Assembly (NCBI GenBank): GCA_013396915.1
Contig: VWZL01001309.1
Span: 109,379 to 173,378 of the forward strand
DNA length: 64,000 nucleotides
Origin: Stercorarius parasiticus
Taxonomy: Eukaryota; Chordata; Aves; Charadriiformes; Stercorariidae
Direction of reading: 5' to 3'
The notes under the pieces are model-generated. The model had not been told where the DNA came from. It worked only from the letters and a program-made list of their open reading frames with translations, and ran no database searches. Shown piece after piece: positions 25,152 to 39,135 of the stretch. Positions within the stretch are counted from its first letter, which is position 1; every line of letters starts with the position of its first letter. The translations under genes and the position numbers were made by a program.

Positions 25152-28100
25152 CAGTTGAAGGGTTTGTGTGGGACTGACCTTTTTTGTATTTATGATCGAA
25201 TTTTAGAAAAATTAAAGTAGTCAGCCATTACATTAATAAAGAACTCCAGTAACAAAGATATCACAAGAAACAAAGCTTGCCAGACTTCCAAATAGCTTAA
25301 GTGAAAGGCAGTTAAAAGCTACTAAGGCTCAAATAAAATCAGATACAAAATTTCAAACTGAAGTTTAAAGATGTTCCAAAAGACACCTTCTGAATGTGCT
25401 GACCGTATGATTATTGCACCTTAATTGGGTGGAATGATGTCATGTTCCTGACTTCAGGCTTTTTACAGCAATCCAAGAAGTTAAAAAAAAATAAAATCTA
25501 ATGAGGAGTGGCGGTAACACATTGCAAATATCCTGGATATAATTCCTGGAAGCATTAAGCTGAATAGAATACTTCAGTGACATGGATAGCCATCATGAGA
25601 TGAAAACTTCTTCCAGGCTGATTAAGTACATTCATACCCACAGCAGTTTTGAACACAATGGAAGAAATGCCGAATGTGTCAGTTAACTTGCCTTTTGGGT
25701 GCTGTTTGCTTGCAGTCAAGGTCTAACAGCAACAGTAAAAGCAAAAAGGAATTCCACTCCCCGTTGTCAGTAGGCCAACACCAAAACTAACAGCTTTCTC
25801 CTTAAGCCTCAGTAAATTCATTGCAATGGAGATGTTCATTTAGATTCAGCTTGCATTTGTGTCAAAATATTTCAGGCTACTTTGACAGCAGCATTTAATT
25901 ACTATGCCCGCAGCCCCCTTTTCCAGCAACCATAGCTGTAGTTTCCAAACAAAACCCAGCAGGGCTCTGGCTAACATCAGAGCATACTGCTTTAATGACA
26001 GTGGTGGCATTCTGCTCCTCCCGGGATGTGCTCAGTATCTCGCATGACCGAGTCCGAGCTGGACAGTCAAACTGTATCCCTATGGATTTATGCTTGGGTT
26101 TTTTTTTTTTTTTAACCGGAATTTCAGATACTTTTCCGGCCAGTACCCACACCTCAAATTTTGCGAATTTAACCTCAGGAGAATCACCAGCGGGGAAGCA
26201 GCTGCAGGAGTGCAAATGGCAAACAAAAGTGTTCTTCAGAGACCGCCACTTGGTTTTGCAAGGCACGCACACAGAAACGGGTGAGGCAGTGTGCACGGTG
26301 TCAGAGGAGAGTTTGAGCTTATTTAACATCACATCACAGGCAGATGAGTCCTGGCTGAGCCCAATTCAGACAGAAACCAGCAGGGAGGCACAGATGCTCT
26401 ACAGAGGTTAACACAGCCCATGCATACGCACACTCTCAGACATGCTTCCTTCCTGAAGCTTCGAGAGGAGGGAAAGGAGTACACTACACCGTGCCAAGGA
26501 TCCACCTGTTTCCTAGTATTTAGTGTGATTTTTAAGAGATTATCTATTTAGAATCGCAGTGTAACGGCATTTCAAGCTAAAAAGGTTTCTTGTGTTTCAG
26601 TCGTCAAGTAATACTGCTAGGAAACTTCCTTGTAATTTAACTTAAAGAAGTAGTTTCCAAAGAAAAGCTATATAGTACTTTAAATGAGAAATAAAAATTC
26701 ATTTTACTTGAAAATAGCATCATGGCATTTATCAGAAAAGAGGTTCTAGTAATTCAAGAGACTTTTTACATATATGCCACAGCAGAAGCCTGGATGTTTA
26801 CAAGGCACTTGTAGGAACAATTTGTGCTTTTTCTTATCTGGTCTTTAAGGGAAAGTTTAGCTTTAGTTTTTCAACAAAACTGTTGATTATTCAGCACCTC
26901 ACTATGGAAATACTCTCACTGATGGGCGCAGGCACCTACCATATGCAATAACGCTTCACAATGCTAATTCATATGGAAAAGTGCCAAGCTGAATTCAAAT
27001 GAGCTGAAAAAGAGGCATAGTGCACAAGTAACTAAATCATTAAGGGATTTTAGGCCAGATTTTTGCTCCAGCTGATACCAGCCTCTTCTAAAAAAAAAAA
27101 AAGTGAGCTACCTATATGTACATTAAACCCCTCAGTCAAATATCTGCCAGCAGAAACCACATCTCTCAGAACCCTTAGAAAAACATTAAGTACTTTCATA
27201 TCTCTTACTTTTTTTGTCTGAGAATTTTCTACAACGGCCTAGGATATTCTTGAATCAGCTGTTCATTCCCACTCACAAACTACAATGCGGCACCCTCAGC
27301 TATGCTGATGCAACTATTTGTAGGCCACCAGTAAAACAGTTTTAATGAAAGGAGGATGAAAAGTCTCATCCAGACAGTGAGAGCTGAGGCACCCATATGA
27401 ACAGCAACTTGGTTCCACAGCACCTCTGCTATCTGGACAACTATGGTGATATTTATAAAATGTGAAGAGCATCAAAAGCACGAAAGATTTAGGATCAGCA
27501 ATGAAAGCTGTTCCTCTTCTTATTTCCCTTACCTAAGGTTGTGAATGTTACATAACTAAGCGCAGTTAGGCGGAGAACAGGTGACAGATACGCAACAGAC
27601 AGTATGGATTTAGACAAAACCTGACTTTTATAGATATTCAACTACGTATTAGTACTAATGCTGATGGAATTATGGCAGCTTCATTCCACATTCAGTTGTA
27701 GCTTTTTGAGAAAATGAAAGCATGAAATAACCAATGTAAAGTTATACTGAACATGAGAAGGTGCTACAGGGCCGCACGGTATGAGTATCCGCTGACAGTT
27801 AAGTAGCTTTGGTGTTTCTCTCAGAAACAACCGATATCCCCAGCCCTGCCAGAGACAACATGCATTTCTGAAATCTCACACATTCAGAGCTACCAAAGCC
27901 ATATGCTTCTTCTGAGGCAAGCATAAACACACTTGCTTGCTGAGGCTGCCAAGCACCCACACCATAAACAGGATTATCTCCTTGGCTAAAGCATAACAAG
28001 TGCTACAGCAAAAGTGCACAAACTGCTTTCACAAGAACAGTATCTGTGCAGCTGTACGTTTCATTACTTTATAGAGAACAATTAAACCAAGAAATCAGCA

Positions 28101-28439
28101 CTGATAAAGAGGAGAGCCTGTCATTCCCAATTCTTGGAATTGATTATCCAAGATGAAATCACACCAGTGTTGTCACCCAGCCATACTGGTACTTCCAGGC
28201 CGTTCCCCTTGCAAGATGTGATATTAGTGCAAATTGGTGCTGTTTATTACACAATCTTCTTTCTTCCTATACTATCAACAGCAAGGTTTTTACCAAAATG
28301 TAATTGAATAGTGTTTCATTTCTGCTAGCCTTTCCTCACATCTCCTTCACTTTTCATCTCTTCCTTCAGCTGCAACAGCAGGCTGTGGATTATCATTTTT
28401 CCATGTGGGGCTTGATGAGGATTTCCATGAACAGCAGAC

Positions 28440-29216
28440 CAGCTTCAACAAACCCTCTTTCAGCCTGCAGCTGGGTCGGGGCAACCCCTGGTATCAGTAC
28501 AGGCTGGAGGGTGAAGGGATTTGAGAGCAGCCCTGCTGAGAAGGAGCTGGGGGTACTGGTAGATGAAAAGCTGGACATGAGCCAGCAATATACGCTCACA
28601 GCCCAGAAAGCCAACTGTATCCTGGGCTGCATCAAAAGAAGCGTGGTCAGCAGGTCAAGGGAGGTGATTCTGCCCCTCTACTCTGCTCTGGTGAGATCCC
28701 ACCTGGAGTACTGTGTCCAGCTCAGGAGCCCTCATCACAGGAAAGTCATGGACCTGCTGGAGCAGGTCCAGAGGAGGGCCACAAAAATGATCAGAGGGCT
28801 GGAGCACCTCTCCTATGGGAACAGGCTGAGAGAGTTGGGGTTGTTCATCCTGGAGAAGAGAAGGCTCCGGGGAGACCTTATTGTGGCCTTTCAGTACTTA
28901 AAGGGGGCTTATAGGAAAGATGGGGACAATCTTTTTAGCAGGGCCTCTGGTGACAGGACAAGGGGTAATGGTTTTAAACCAGAAGAGGGTACATTCAGAC
29001 TAGATATAAGGAAGAAATCTTTACAATGAGGGTGACGAAAAACTGGAATAGGTTGCCCAGAGAAGTGGTAGATGCCCCATCCCTGGAAACATTCAAGGTC
29101 AGGTTGGACGGGGCTCTGAGCAACCTGATGTAGCTGAAGATGTCCCTGTTCATTACAGGGGGGTAGGACTAGATGACCTTTAAAGGTCCCTTCCAACTCA
29201 ACCCATTCTATGATCC
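28440..29216 (+). mobile_element. 5'-truncated CR1 LINE, antisense to MTHFD1L
   Basis: An open stretch on the plus strand up to 29029 carries CR1 ORF2 C-terminal blocks in order: [79 protein letters not shown] and FRLDIRKK. A one-base loss near 29022 ends this frame. The match continues in another frame as [20 protein letters not shown]. Another shift near 28505-28530 separates the [10 protein letters not shown] block from the rest. The 3' end is typical: ggtcccttccaactcaaccc then attctatgatcc at 29203-29214. The 5' limit is uncertain by some tens of bases. It is a non-functional copy. Confidence 0.93.
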
Positions 29217-30153
29217 TCCCTTCCTCTGCTGCTCACACTCACCCATGTGCCCGTGCAACTGAGAGGGCAGCACGGCTGTTTGTGCAGCTGCACATACCAG
29301 AGAAAGTGATCCAGACTAAAACATAACCCAGGGGAAAAAAAGAGGCTATTTTAACCCAGATCAGTTCACACATCCAGTTTACCATAAAGGCAAAGCCAGT
29401 ATAAAGCAGAGGGACAGAGATATCTTAAGTGCCATCGCTACAGAAAGAATTGCTCAACTTGTTCAAATCTGATCACTGAAATGTACCGTCAGCAAACATC
29501 GAGTAGGGCAGGGACACGCAACTTGGGCTGGGATTCCTGAAATCAGTCTTGTTGCCAAAAGTCAGTATCACGTGAAATGAAACATGCAGATTTCCAGGAC
29601 GTGGCTTGGGACTGTGCTCGGGATTCCTACCTTTTGCATCCTAATCCGGACACCTGACTTTAAGCTCTTTGGCTACTGTAGAAAGGAGTTAATCTTTTTA
29701 ACGCCCCATAGCCAATCCCTGGGACTGCTGAAAACAACCCCTGTTCCTTTCCCTCTTCCGTTCTTCTCCTTTTAAACATTCCCCCCAACTTCCTCACCAA
29801 AACAGAGTCCAATAGAAAACGTCTCCGAAAAGCCAGAGTCAACAGCAGTAAGTCCATAACCATACTGCATTCCACTAGGTTGCAGCTAAGCCACACTGCT
29901 ATGAGAAGCACTGGTGTTATCTAGCGTAAATTGAGTATCTTAAGTGAACGCCCACCAATGCAGCACTGTCTGAAAGGATCTCTTCACGGTTATGCAACAG
30001 AAATATTTAAAAGTACTTCATTCTCTGAGAAAACTTAAGATTCTGCTGAAAAAAAATGCGTTTAACCAGAGGAAATACAAAAGCACTATTCACTTGTAAC
30101 TTACACATGTAATACCTCAAGTTCTTTAAACACTAACTTTAGTCTCACTGCCT

Positions 30154-30194
30154 AGTTTTAATTATGAGATCACCAGTTTAATTATGAGATCACC
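30154..30194. repeat. Tandem duplication, 21 + 20 bp
   Basis: The unit agttttaattatgagatcac (plus c) is followed directly by the same unit with one T fewer. This is a local replication-slippage duplication in the 13.5-kb intron. Confidence 0.95.
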
Positions 30195-33100
30195 AACCTC
30201 TGGGTTTATTGTTGCTAAGCTGCTTATGTTTCAACAGAAATTCTTAAAATACTTTAAAATTTAAGGCAGTGGCACTTTTTTTTTTTTAAATTTTAATTTA
30301 TGCATTCACTGAAAGCAATAATGAAGAATCGCTGGTTGGCTAAGTGAAACAGTATGCAGACATCACTCATTCCTCTTCTTGGGAAGGTTGCCAAATGGAA
30401 ACATATGATGGGAGTATGGCTGAAGGTGCTGTGTGTGGTGACACAGTGCAGTGCTAAAACAATAGCTGACTCTGCACATTCGAACTAGTTCTAGCTTTTC
30501 CCCTGGATAAAATAAAAACATATTTATTAAAGTATCTTTATATTCTGGTTCCAGAAGATCTGTGGCTGACAAAGGGATTCCCAAGTCTTTAGCACTCCTC
30601 TTCCTTTGTTGGCACAGGACAAGAGTTTGTTTTTTAATTTACAGAAAAGCATATTCAGTCAAGTTAAACAGCTTGTGAATCAACGCCTAAGCCTGTGGCC
30701 TTAGAGATTTATTTTCCATTTCCCCAACTTTGAAACCCCAGCCGTGCCTAAGAAAATTGCTTCATGCGAAGAATAGGAAAATAATGAAAACAAACATAAA
30801 AGTGCAGTGCCGTCAAGAGCCCACATCCACAAAAAGAGATGGAGTGGAAGAAAGATAGCTTCCAACCCTAAAACACCCAGTTCAGTGAAATAAGTGTCCA
30901 GACTCCACCAAAATCTCTTTGATGGGAGTGGGAGGAGAGGCTGGTACAGCCCTGTGTGGAATTCCTCTTTAATGTGGCTTCACTGCGAGCTGGCTTACTA
31001 GCAGTAGGGTGGGGGGAAATAGTTTAAAGACTAGCATACCCTGGAGGGCAGCACAGCCTGCTTTTCAAGGTGAGAAATGATTTCCATCATTTATTAGGAA
31101 AAGTTTCAGTAAAGAGCATATATAATTTTATTCCTACTCCAGCAGTGCTTAAGGACCTTCCATTGGGTCCATACATGACTGAACTCTACGCTGTATAAAG
31201 GACAACACAGAAGTCATTTGCTTCCTAGGCAAAAGAACAGAGGTATGTTGGGCTGATGTGACAGCAGACACACGATGGATGGCTGTCATGGCTTAGTGGC
31301 TTCATTGTATTAGTGGAGGAAACAGAAAATACCCCTGATGTCTCCCTGTCCCCAAATTCAATGACACTGGGATTGGAGAGATGACCAGTTTACAGTTGAA
31401 GAGAAACACTCTGCCTTAGGTCATTCCCCTGGAGGTCAGCATCCTCAAACCCAGGCCCCATGAGCTCTTCTTGACTCTGCCTTCCTCTTCAAGCCACCCT
31501 CTTTCTAGTACGTGTCCCAAGGAGTCTTCTCCTCCACTGACTGGTCTTTTCCCTCCTTCATTACTCACAGCTCATTCTCGTTACTGGAGACCATGGTCAG
31601 CAGATGGAAGAGAGGTTAACACACAGAGAACCGCTGCCGGCAGACTTTTCTCTGTTTTGATGCTACCCTTAGATCCCTATTGAGTGAACCATCGTCTCTG
31701 ACAGCTGAAGCTAAGACTGTAAGAAATGAGTCGAGTGGCAGCCCACACCACCCTGCCATAGCACAACAGAGGCAGGGGCAGGCAAAACTGTGGGCTCAGA
31801 TGCTCCAGATTAGCCCAAGTTATTATTATGCTCCCAGGAGGGTAAGAAAAATACCAGTGCTGAGGCTGCTACCCGCTTGAACACCTCCCTGAGAAGTGCT
31901 GCTACTCAACCTCATTCCCAGTGGATGGCCCCAAGCTGAGAAAGCTCGCCTTTGTTCTGCAGGTTGGCCAGGCAATTCACTGCACTCAGCCAAAATATTT
32001 GTGCAGTCAGCTTCCAGAGTACAACCTGGAAATATTTTCATTTGTCACGATATTACCTAAAGGCAGAGCACTGGCAAAAATAGGTGTTATCCGACAAACG
32101 TGGAAGACTGGAACAACCCCTTCTCCTCCCTCCCTTTTGTGATCTTTACACTCTTCAATTTAGTTTTCCAATGCAGACTAAATCAGGTGAGTTGAGGCTC
32201 AATCATATCTGTCAGGTTACCGTGTCAGTCTTTTAAGGGGACAATGCTAACTTGCTGACTGGCCAGGTATGCTGATGCTGCCTTATGCCATATGCCTGCC
32301 CTTCTCCTCTTCTATCTCCTGGAGCATTAGCCCACTGCGCTCCAGCTGCCTTGCAGGAAGGGGCAATGCACCTCTTAAAAAAAACTAGCGCCTGCCTTCA
32401 TCCAGACCTGTGTTTCCTCCCTCAGGTTGAAGAGGGCTGCTGTAAGTCAAGGGAGAGTTCACCACAGGAGAAGAGAGGAGACCAGGATGGTGAAAGAAGG
32501 CAGGTTACTCAACAGGCATCCATTAGTGGGGAATATAGCTTCCCTCCCTGCCAAGAACAGGCACTGAAGCCAGAGAAATTTGGGAATGGGATGTGTATGT
32601 CTCCATCCTCTCCTATCCTCCCCCTAGTTATCTAAACTCACTTTTAATGGGGCAGTCAACTTTATTTTGAGTAATAGCTTTCTGCTGCAACTTAAAGATC
32701 CATCCTTCAAGAAAAGTGAACCCAGAAAGGAAGTCAACAGTGATAAGAGAGCTGATATTTTGATATTTTCCATATGTAGCAAGAATATATATTAAAAGAA
32801 AAAAAGGACAGATTATTTCCTAGAGAGTTCAGGAGGCCTTTAAAACAAACCCATCCTCCAAACACTAAAGAGAAATACTCAGCAAGAAACCAATTCAACA
32901 GTTAAATAAGAGAGGTTAGAGTGCAGTGGGGGCAAAAATCCATACTAAACCCACACACTACTGTAGTATTTATTACAACTACTGCCAATAATCTTCTAAA
33001 CTATGTTACAAACTCTGGGGCCTATCATGTAAAAACTCATCCGTGCTCCTGACGCCCCTGCCCCATGCAATTCCTAACACTGTAAGCATTTCATGGTACA

Positions 33101-36100
33101 CTGTATCTGTTTATGTCCTTCCCTTACAGTTTTAAAGTGAAACAGTGCTGGGGTTACCTGTCACAAGGTCACTTTTTGTACTTGATCCATGGAAAGATAC
33201 TGGCACACATATACACTGCCAAAATCACATATGCAGCTATTCTTCGCACTGCCCTCAAAATATGCTTGAAGCATATTCTCTTCTCATTTCAACTCTTGAA
33301 AAATATTAGTTCGTCTAATACCAAATGTCAAGCAAACCCTTGCTAGAATCAAGAAGTATTAAAAAAAAGTAAAAAGAAAGTACAAGCATCAGCTATAGGA
33401 TAAAACCAAAAGCTTGCCTGCTTAGAGAAATAAATAAAAAGAACCTTAAAAGCAATCTAAAAGTGGGACTACAGAACACTGTGTCATGTAGAGACACCTG
33501 AGGAAGTTTAAACAGACGGAATGAGATGCTTCAAGGAATATACCCACATTAGCAAAGTCTTCTAATTAGACTAGCTTGCTATGATACTCAACAGGACCAC
33601 TTAGCTGAGCCCGAGTCCTGAACTGACAGAACGGTGTTGCGTCCACTGTCTAAAATCGCTCATTCAGCACATGCTTGGGTATCACTGGACAAGATGGTAT
33701 AAATGTATAAACATATCTCAGGATTCAGGAAAAAAAAAATAAATCGCTAATCCTCAACTTTTTACTAGTATTTGACAGATCTAGAAAAGACTTTCCTGTT
33801 CTTCTCACATTATACACATTTGTAAACACCTTTCAAGGAAGTCTTTCTTTTCCCAGGTATACGTTTGGAAATTACATAAAGCATTGCAGAGATGCATGCC
33901 ATTTGGAAAAATCCCAAAGAGAGCCCAGTTGACCTTGACTATCCTGTAATTAGATGCCTGAACGTATACTAATAATATAGTTTGCGGCAAACTTTGGTCT
34001 AACTAGTAAAAAAAGATCTAAAACAGTTTTACATAATAGGGGTTTTGTGTTTTGTTTTTAAATCCCCAGGGTAATGCTTTCTAACAAAACATCAAAATGG
34101 TGAATGAATCTATTATGGCTACAGTGGTCTGTGCTGGTTTAAGTTGTTCTAATTATAGACAGTTTTCGAAGTAAATCCTGATGAAGTTTTGCAGACTGAG
34201 GAAAGTAAGATGCACAGACATCAAAGGACTAAACAGAGACACGGAGCAAAGAGTAGGGTAATATCATAAAGACGGAGATACGGATGAAGTGGTAGCGGTT
34301 TTATGCAGAATATTCCCTCCTTCGATGTTACAAAGGGGAAAAAAAAAAAAAACCACAACGCCACGGCACACCCCATCAAACTTGAGGCAACGAGGACTTA
34401 ATAGGATTCAAGTAACTGGACAAATCTGGCAGTCACTGGAAAGATGAGGGACAGAACTACGTCCTTTCACTTACATCCCCTTTAGGCACAATGATGGAGG
34501 GAAATCATCTGTCTAAATCCCATCTCTTTCTTAATTTTCTGTCGCAGTTACCCCTTGGAACAGTAGAACTCAGTCCTCAAAACAGCCACATCAAAAAATC
34601 CTATTACCATCTTAATTAATATCATTTGGAAGAGGTAGCTTTCCTTCAAGCGATAGCTCTGCTGTTTCACTTTCCTACTTCCAACTGTTTCAGTCCCCGT
34701 CCTTTGCACGGTAAAAATGAAACAGAAGCCTGAACTTTACTGTTTTTGTTGGCCTGAATTAACTTTTTTACGGTATTTTAAAATCTTTATATGTTTTTAT
34801 AAAGTCCCTTCAATGTATTTTTGAGGCTTATAATACCTGTGTTAAGTTATTGGACATTAAGTTGATGTAAAGATGTGATTCACTCCCTTTGTGCTTAAGA
34901 TCATGCTGCTTATGTGACAGCACAAAAAGATGTGTCTAGGAAAGACATTAAAGTAGAAGTCAATCTCATTTTCTTCCTTCATAAAAGCAGAATCCACCCC
35001 TACCAATCCTTTCTACTCACCCATACCACAAGATTGTAAGCTACATAGAATGTAGTAACACCAGAGCTTAAATATGGGACTTGTCAAACACTAATGTGCT
35101 ATCTCTGTAACACAAGTGTCCTATGGGGAAAACTCTTACGCATATTTCTTAAAGGTACTTTTTTTTTTTTTCCATTTTATTATGCACAACCCTCAGTTTC
35201 CAGAGCGTCTCATTAGCGACAAACTTAGGCAGATATGTTGTCCATTGCTTGGCTGTAAAAATGTTCCATGGGCAAAACACCCTGAATAGATTCCACAGCA
35301 CTTACATTCCCAAGGTATCTCCGTCTATTCTGTGGAGGCAGTGGTCAATACTAATAGGAGTTGGCTGAATTACTGACATTTTGGAAAACAGTGGGGGAGG
35401 TGGAAAGAAGAAATAAAATGGGTGCAACAGATATGAGGTACATATCAGGGAGGAGAGAAAATGAAAGACAACAGTAGGGCATATCTACCTCAGGCTGAAC
35501 TTTTTCCTGGCAAGAAGAATCAAAACAGGAACTTTCAGCCATTTAAAAGAATGAAGCTGAGGTTCTGCTGTTAAAAAATAGCATTCAAACATTTTCTAAA
35601 GAAACTTAAGTAGCACTAGAGCACGGGATCTGAAATTTGACAAGGGCTTCCTTGGTGCCAGAGAAGTGTATTTTGCTGCCCAAATTTTAACCCACCCACA
35701 TTTGGATAGTCAGGAAGGTCCTGAGAAATCATTTGTATAACCTTCCTGGCAGTACATCCCTCCAAATGTTCTGCCTGCACGGTGGTACTCCAGCACAGTG
35801 CTTTCAGGGGCCCAAGCAGCCCTTCCTTGAAGCTGCTCCTCTTGACAGCTCACGATGCTGTGATGTAACCTTGCAGACAACTGCAACAACAAAGCCTCCG
35901 AGACACAGAAAAAGCATCACCATCTCTGGCAGATATGGGATCGAAACTCGGACCACACTATCCTCTGTTAGGTTACCCGACTAACTAAAATCGAAGCAAA
36001 TTAAACACAAAGCCCAAGCAAGGATCAAAGGAACAATGGTAGGTGGAGGAACCCTAGTAATAGAATCAGTGGAAAAAAACAAATCAGTGAAAATTAGAGC

Positions 36101-37307
36101 ATACTGAACTGGCCGCTTCCTAAGACCATCCAAGGGGAAGGATGTGACCATTGTCCCTGGTGTGAAACGCACCAAGGTGAGCCAGTGGGAAAACTTTAAC
36201 CAGAAAACTTTGCAAACAAAAGGGGGTGACTGCTTACAGCAGCACAGGGACTCATTATAGGATACAGAAGAGTAGCATTTTGCGTCTGTGCAAAACTTGT
36301 GAGGGGATTTTTGAAGGGGATTGTGGGAATGTGTAAAGATTGTTAGGGCACGTTTAATGGAAGGACTGAAGATGGGGAAAGGGAGAAATCAAGGTGGATT
36401 GGAGAGGAAGAAGTGTGGGAAAAAACAGAGGGGAAAGGGGAAGAAGGGGCTGGTTGAGTGTAAAGGTGGCTGGTCAGCAGCTTGTCTGACTGAGCTCTGC
36501 GCATGAGCACCACAGTCTGTCCTCTATTGTCAGACTGGAGTGAGCCGTGAACCTCAGGGGCTCATGGACCCTGCTGCAAGCAGGGGAGGGGGGACTAGGG
36601 ACTGCTCCTGGTTAGACTGAGGATGTAAGGCCAACAGGCAGCAGTGACCCATGTATTGTGTGCCATGTTGCACTAGCAGACTCCAATCCTGATCAGCAGG
36701 AGGGAAGGAACAGGACTGGGCCACCTGTGCTCTTTGTGTTCACCTGAGGGCTGTGGGCGTGCACGTGGGTGCTGGTGAAGGCAGTGCTTTCTCTCTGAGG
36801 TGACCTGTCTGGCTGGGCAGATGTGCAGCATGAAGGTGCAACGTGGTACCTCCCACATCCTTCTCATACAGAGAGCGAATGCTTCAGGGAGCCACAACTT
36901 GGCGCAATACCCACGACCGTGAGGACGGTAACTATATTTCATTTTAGCTGATTGTCAGAACAAATATGACTGTGAGATCTTTGTGGAGAAGTCTGCCACA
37001 ATAATTTGTGAATGTTCCATCTACAGACATACTTTTATATTAAACAAGGAAGTATCAGAAACATCATTCAATGCACTGCACTAAATAACGAGCACTACCA
37101 GCAAGTGTCCTGCTCCTCTGATTAGACAAGCCACAGATTGTTTGCTCTCTACAGCTTTTGTGATTTTAAGCCAAATTAATTCCCATATAGCTATCCAGCT
37201 ATATGTTGCATAGCTTTCGTTGCAATGTTCTTCTTGTTTTAAATCCAACACTGATGCAAGCATGCTTTCATTAAAAAAAAATAAAATTAAATAATAAAGT
37301 ATCTTAC

Positions 37308-37485
37308 CTCCAAGTTGTAGAGGTATTTGAAACTGTTTTTCTGACTGGCTGCCTTTTCCACAGCTTGAGCTAATTGTACTGCTCCTTTACCACCAGCCGA
37401 CCAGTGGTTGCAGGGTACAGCATCAAATGCTCCAGATTGCTTTGCCATCTCACACACCAGATCAACCTCAGCAGGAGAGTCAGTT
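37308..37485 (-). CDS. MTHFD1L: MTHFD1L coding exon (178 nt)
   Basis: The exon begins with one base that completes the split lysine codon. It then reads TDSPAEVDLVCEMAKQSGAF, DAVPCNHWSAGGKGAVQLAQ and AVEKAASQKNSFKYLYNLE (59 codons), ending in phase 0. The acceptor is tttggttggcag and the donor is gtaagat. The AFDAV-C-HW--GG-GA-LA-AV spacing is characteristic of vertebrate C1-THF synthases. Roughly residues 804-862. Reading through the donor gives a stop within a few codons, which supports the exon end. The next exon is 13.5 kb away. Confidence 0.96.
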
Positions 37486-37902
37486 CTGCCAACCAAACAG
37501 TTCCATCTCATTATTTTGTTTAATTAGTTGTCTTTTATAACCTTATATACTTAGCCTTAGTCTACCACCAGCAGTTGTAAAGCAGTCTATATAGAAATTG
37601 TGCCATATATATAACACATTTATATACAGCATATGTATTTACATGTTTCAAGAACACTTTTTTAAGTGTTATAGCTCTAACATGGAAGATTAATATTTCC
37701 ATACAAGTATCTCCTTTATCGGTTGTTTTAAAACCTTAAAAACAAGCTAAGGATTTAAAGGTCTTTATATTCATGATGAAAAAAAGGGAATTCTTTAATA
37801 GCTTATTTTCTTCATGCCAAAACCGATTAATGTGAAAACCGAGAAAAGTGTGAAATTTGAACTGTGGATCTACTCACAAGAGTAATGAAAGAATAGACTC
37901 AC
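37486..37902 (-). other. MTHFD1L: MTHFD1L intron, 417 bp
   Basis: A short GT-AG intron (gtgagtc ... ggttggcag), AT-rich, with a small 7-bp stem and T4 loop hairpin at 37653-37670. Nothing else is visible. Confidence 0.95.
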
Positions 37903-38003
37903 TTGAAGACGTTTAGAGCAACCACAACAGGAACTCCAAAAAGCTGAGTAATTTGAATCTGTTTCTGTAGATTACAGCAGCCAGCAGCTACCAGCTGGAG
38001 GTT
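37903..38003 (-). CDS. MTHFD1L: MTHFD1L coding exon (core of synthetase domain)
   Basis: This 101-nt exon reads NLQLVAAGCCNLQKQIQITQ then LFGVPVVVALNVF, and ends with two bases (AA) of a lysine codon completed by the next exon. The acceptor is taattacacag and the donor is gtgagtc. The hydrophobic run GVPVVVALN is a core beta-strand of the family, and the following TD-x-x-AE starts in the next exon. Roughly residues 770-803. A 417-bp intron, the shortest in the window, separates it from the next exon. Confidence 0.96.
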
Positions 38004-39093
38004 CTGTGTAATTAAATAAAAATTAATGGAAGTGGGAAAATACATCAAGTCTTCTCCAGCCAAAGAATTTTCCATAAATGAAACTGAACATAAACAGTGC
38101 TGATCATGACAGCTACAGGCAAGTAAAACGCTTACAGAAAAAAATATTTTGGTGCTTATCTTATTAATACTTATTTCAATTAATAAGTAACAGACATATT
38201 TAAGTAACTAAGCAGAGTCAAAAATTTGGACATGAACGTGCTGCTCTTTTCTGGGACACAAGAAGACAGTGCAGCTGACGACTGGTTGCCTGTCATGATT
38301 GTGAAAGGGCTGTTAGTCTCTTGTTTGCAAAGTTTATAAACAAACTATAATAGTAGGGTGGGGGTTTGACATACAGATGTGTTAGATGCATAGTCTAATC
38401 TATATATACATATGTATCCCAGATAAAAGCACATAACTGGATTTCCTTATTTGCTCTTTTGCCTCACACTTAGTAGGCCTTGTCTTAATTGCAACAACAC
38501 GCGTATCCTTAGCCTGATAAAACCAAAAGACCAGAATTTGTCTACAGCAAAAACACAAAAGAAAACAAACCTGTAGAATCCACTCTTGTTTGAAGAGTGA
38601 CATCCAACACCAGATGTGAACCACACACAGATTAAACCTGTTGTTTAATGAACAGGTTAAGCTATCATTAATTTCAGGGCATGTTTTTGACTCCTGCACC
38701 ACTCTGCTCTTGTGCTGCCATAAATGCCTGTATGATGGACTGGAATGAAGAGCTGATCAGTCTGAAAACTTAGTGATCCTGGAAAAACTACTGAAAAAAA
38801 AAGTTGTTTTTCAGCTAGCTCAGTTCCTTAGTGCAATCTACCATGCAGTCACACCCATAGCACATACAAGAGGGATAACACCAAGTGGCTGGGGGAAGAT
38901 GAGATGGCTTTACTTGTTGGCAATGCCTGTTAAAGGTGTTCACTGAATGTCAGCGTTAGAGCATGCTGTTGTTAAACCGGAGGCTGCACACTCTCCAGCC
39001 AGAAGTATGAGAATTTCTGATACTCCATATACCACAGTATTTTGCCCCTTTAAACAAAAACTTCTTCTAAAGTCTTATAGTGGTTCCTCTTAC
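38004..39093 (-). other. MTHFD1L: MTHFD1L intron, 1.1 kb
   Basis: A GT-AG intron (gtaaga ... attacacag) of AT-rich unique-looking sequence. No repeat family or exon is recognised inside it. Confidence 0.95.
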
Positions 39094-39135
39094 CTCTTCT
39101 GTGTATTCTTTCTTCAAGGGGGCACCAGCGGTTAC
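39094..39135 (-). CDS. MTHFD1L: MTHFD1L short coding exon (14 codons)
   Basis: This is a 42-nt micro-exon reading VTAGAPLKKEYTEE, in phase 0 at both ends. The acceptor is ttattattccag and the donor is gtaaga. The peptide directly continues the HGGGPN end of the preceding exon, matching the family order (HGGGP-VTAG-PLKKEY-EEN). It corresponds to about residues 756-769 of the full protein. It is far too short to stand out as an open frame on its own. It was found by following the frame and the splice signals. Confidence 0.95.

Larger units (their letters stand above)
23825..37307 (-). other. MTHFD1L: MTHFD1L intron, 13.5 kb, carrying a CR1 element
   Basis: The intron runs from gtaagat at 37307 to ctctgcag at 23825. 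It contains a CR1 copy in antisense orientation to the gene (about 28440-29216), a perfect palindrome at 25129-25151, a tandem duplication at 30154-30194, a T-run and A-run pair at 24328-24418, and a purine-rich stretch at about 36360-36460. Overlapping open frames on both strands at 25895-26411 show no family features and read like chance frames. Confidence 0.92.

Noticed and set aside
25895..26411. Two overlapping open frames of about 140 codons on opposite strands
   Set aside because: Frames open on both strands over the same bases, with no domain features, are typical of a local shortage of stop codons.
27005..27020. ggcatagtgc, which reads CTMP on the minus strand, as part of the terminal exon
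   Set aside because: It lies upstream of the exons at 23717 and 21868 in gene order and continues as LFQ, so it is coincidental.
37653..37670. Small hairpin aacactttttttaagtgtt-type (7-bp stem)
   Set aside because: Such short AT-rich stems are expected by chance. A following T-run would be needed to suggest a polymerase III end.
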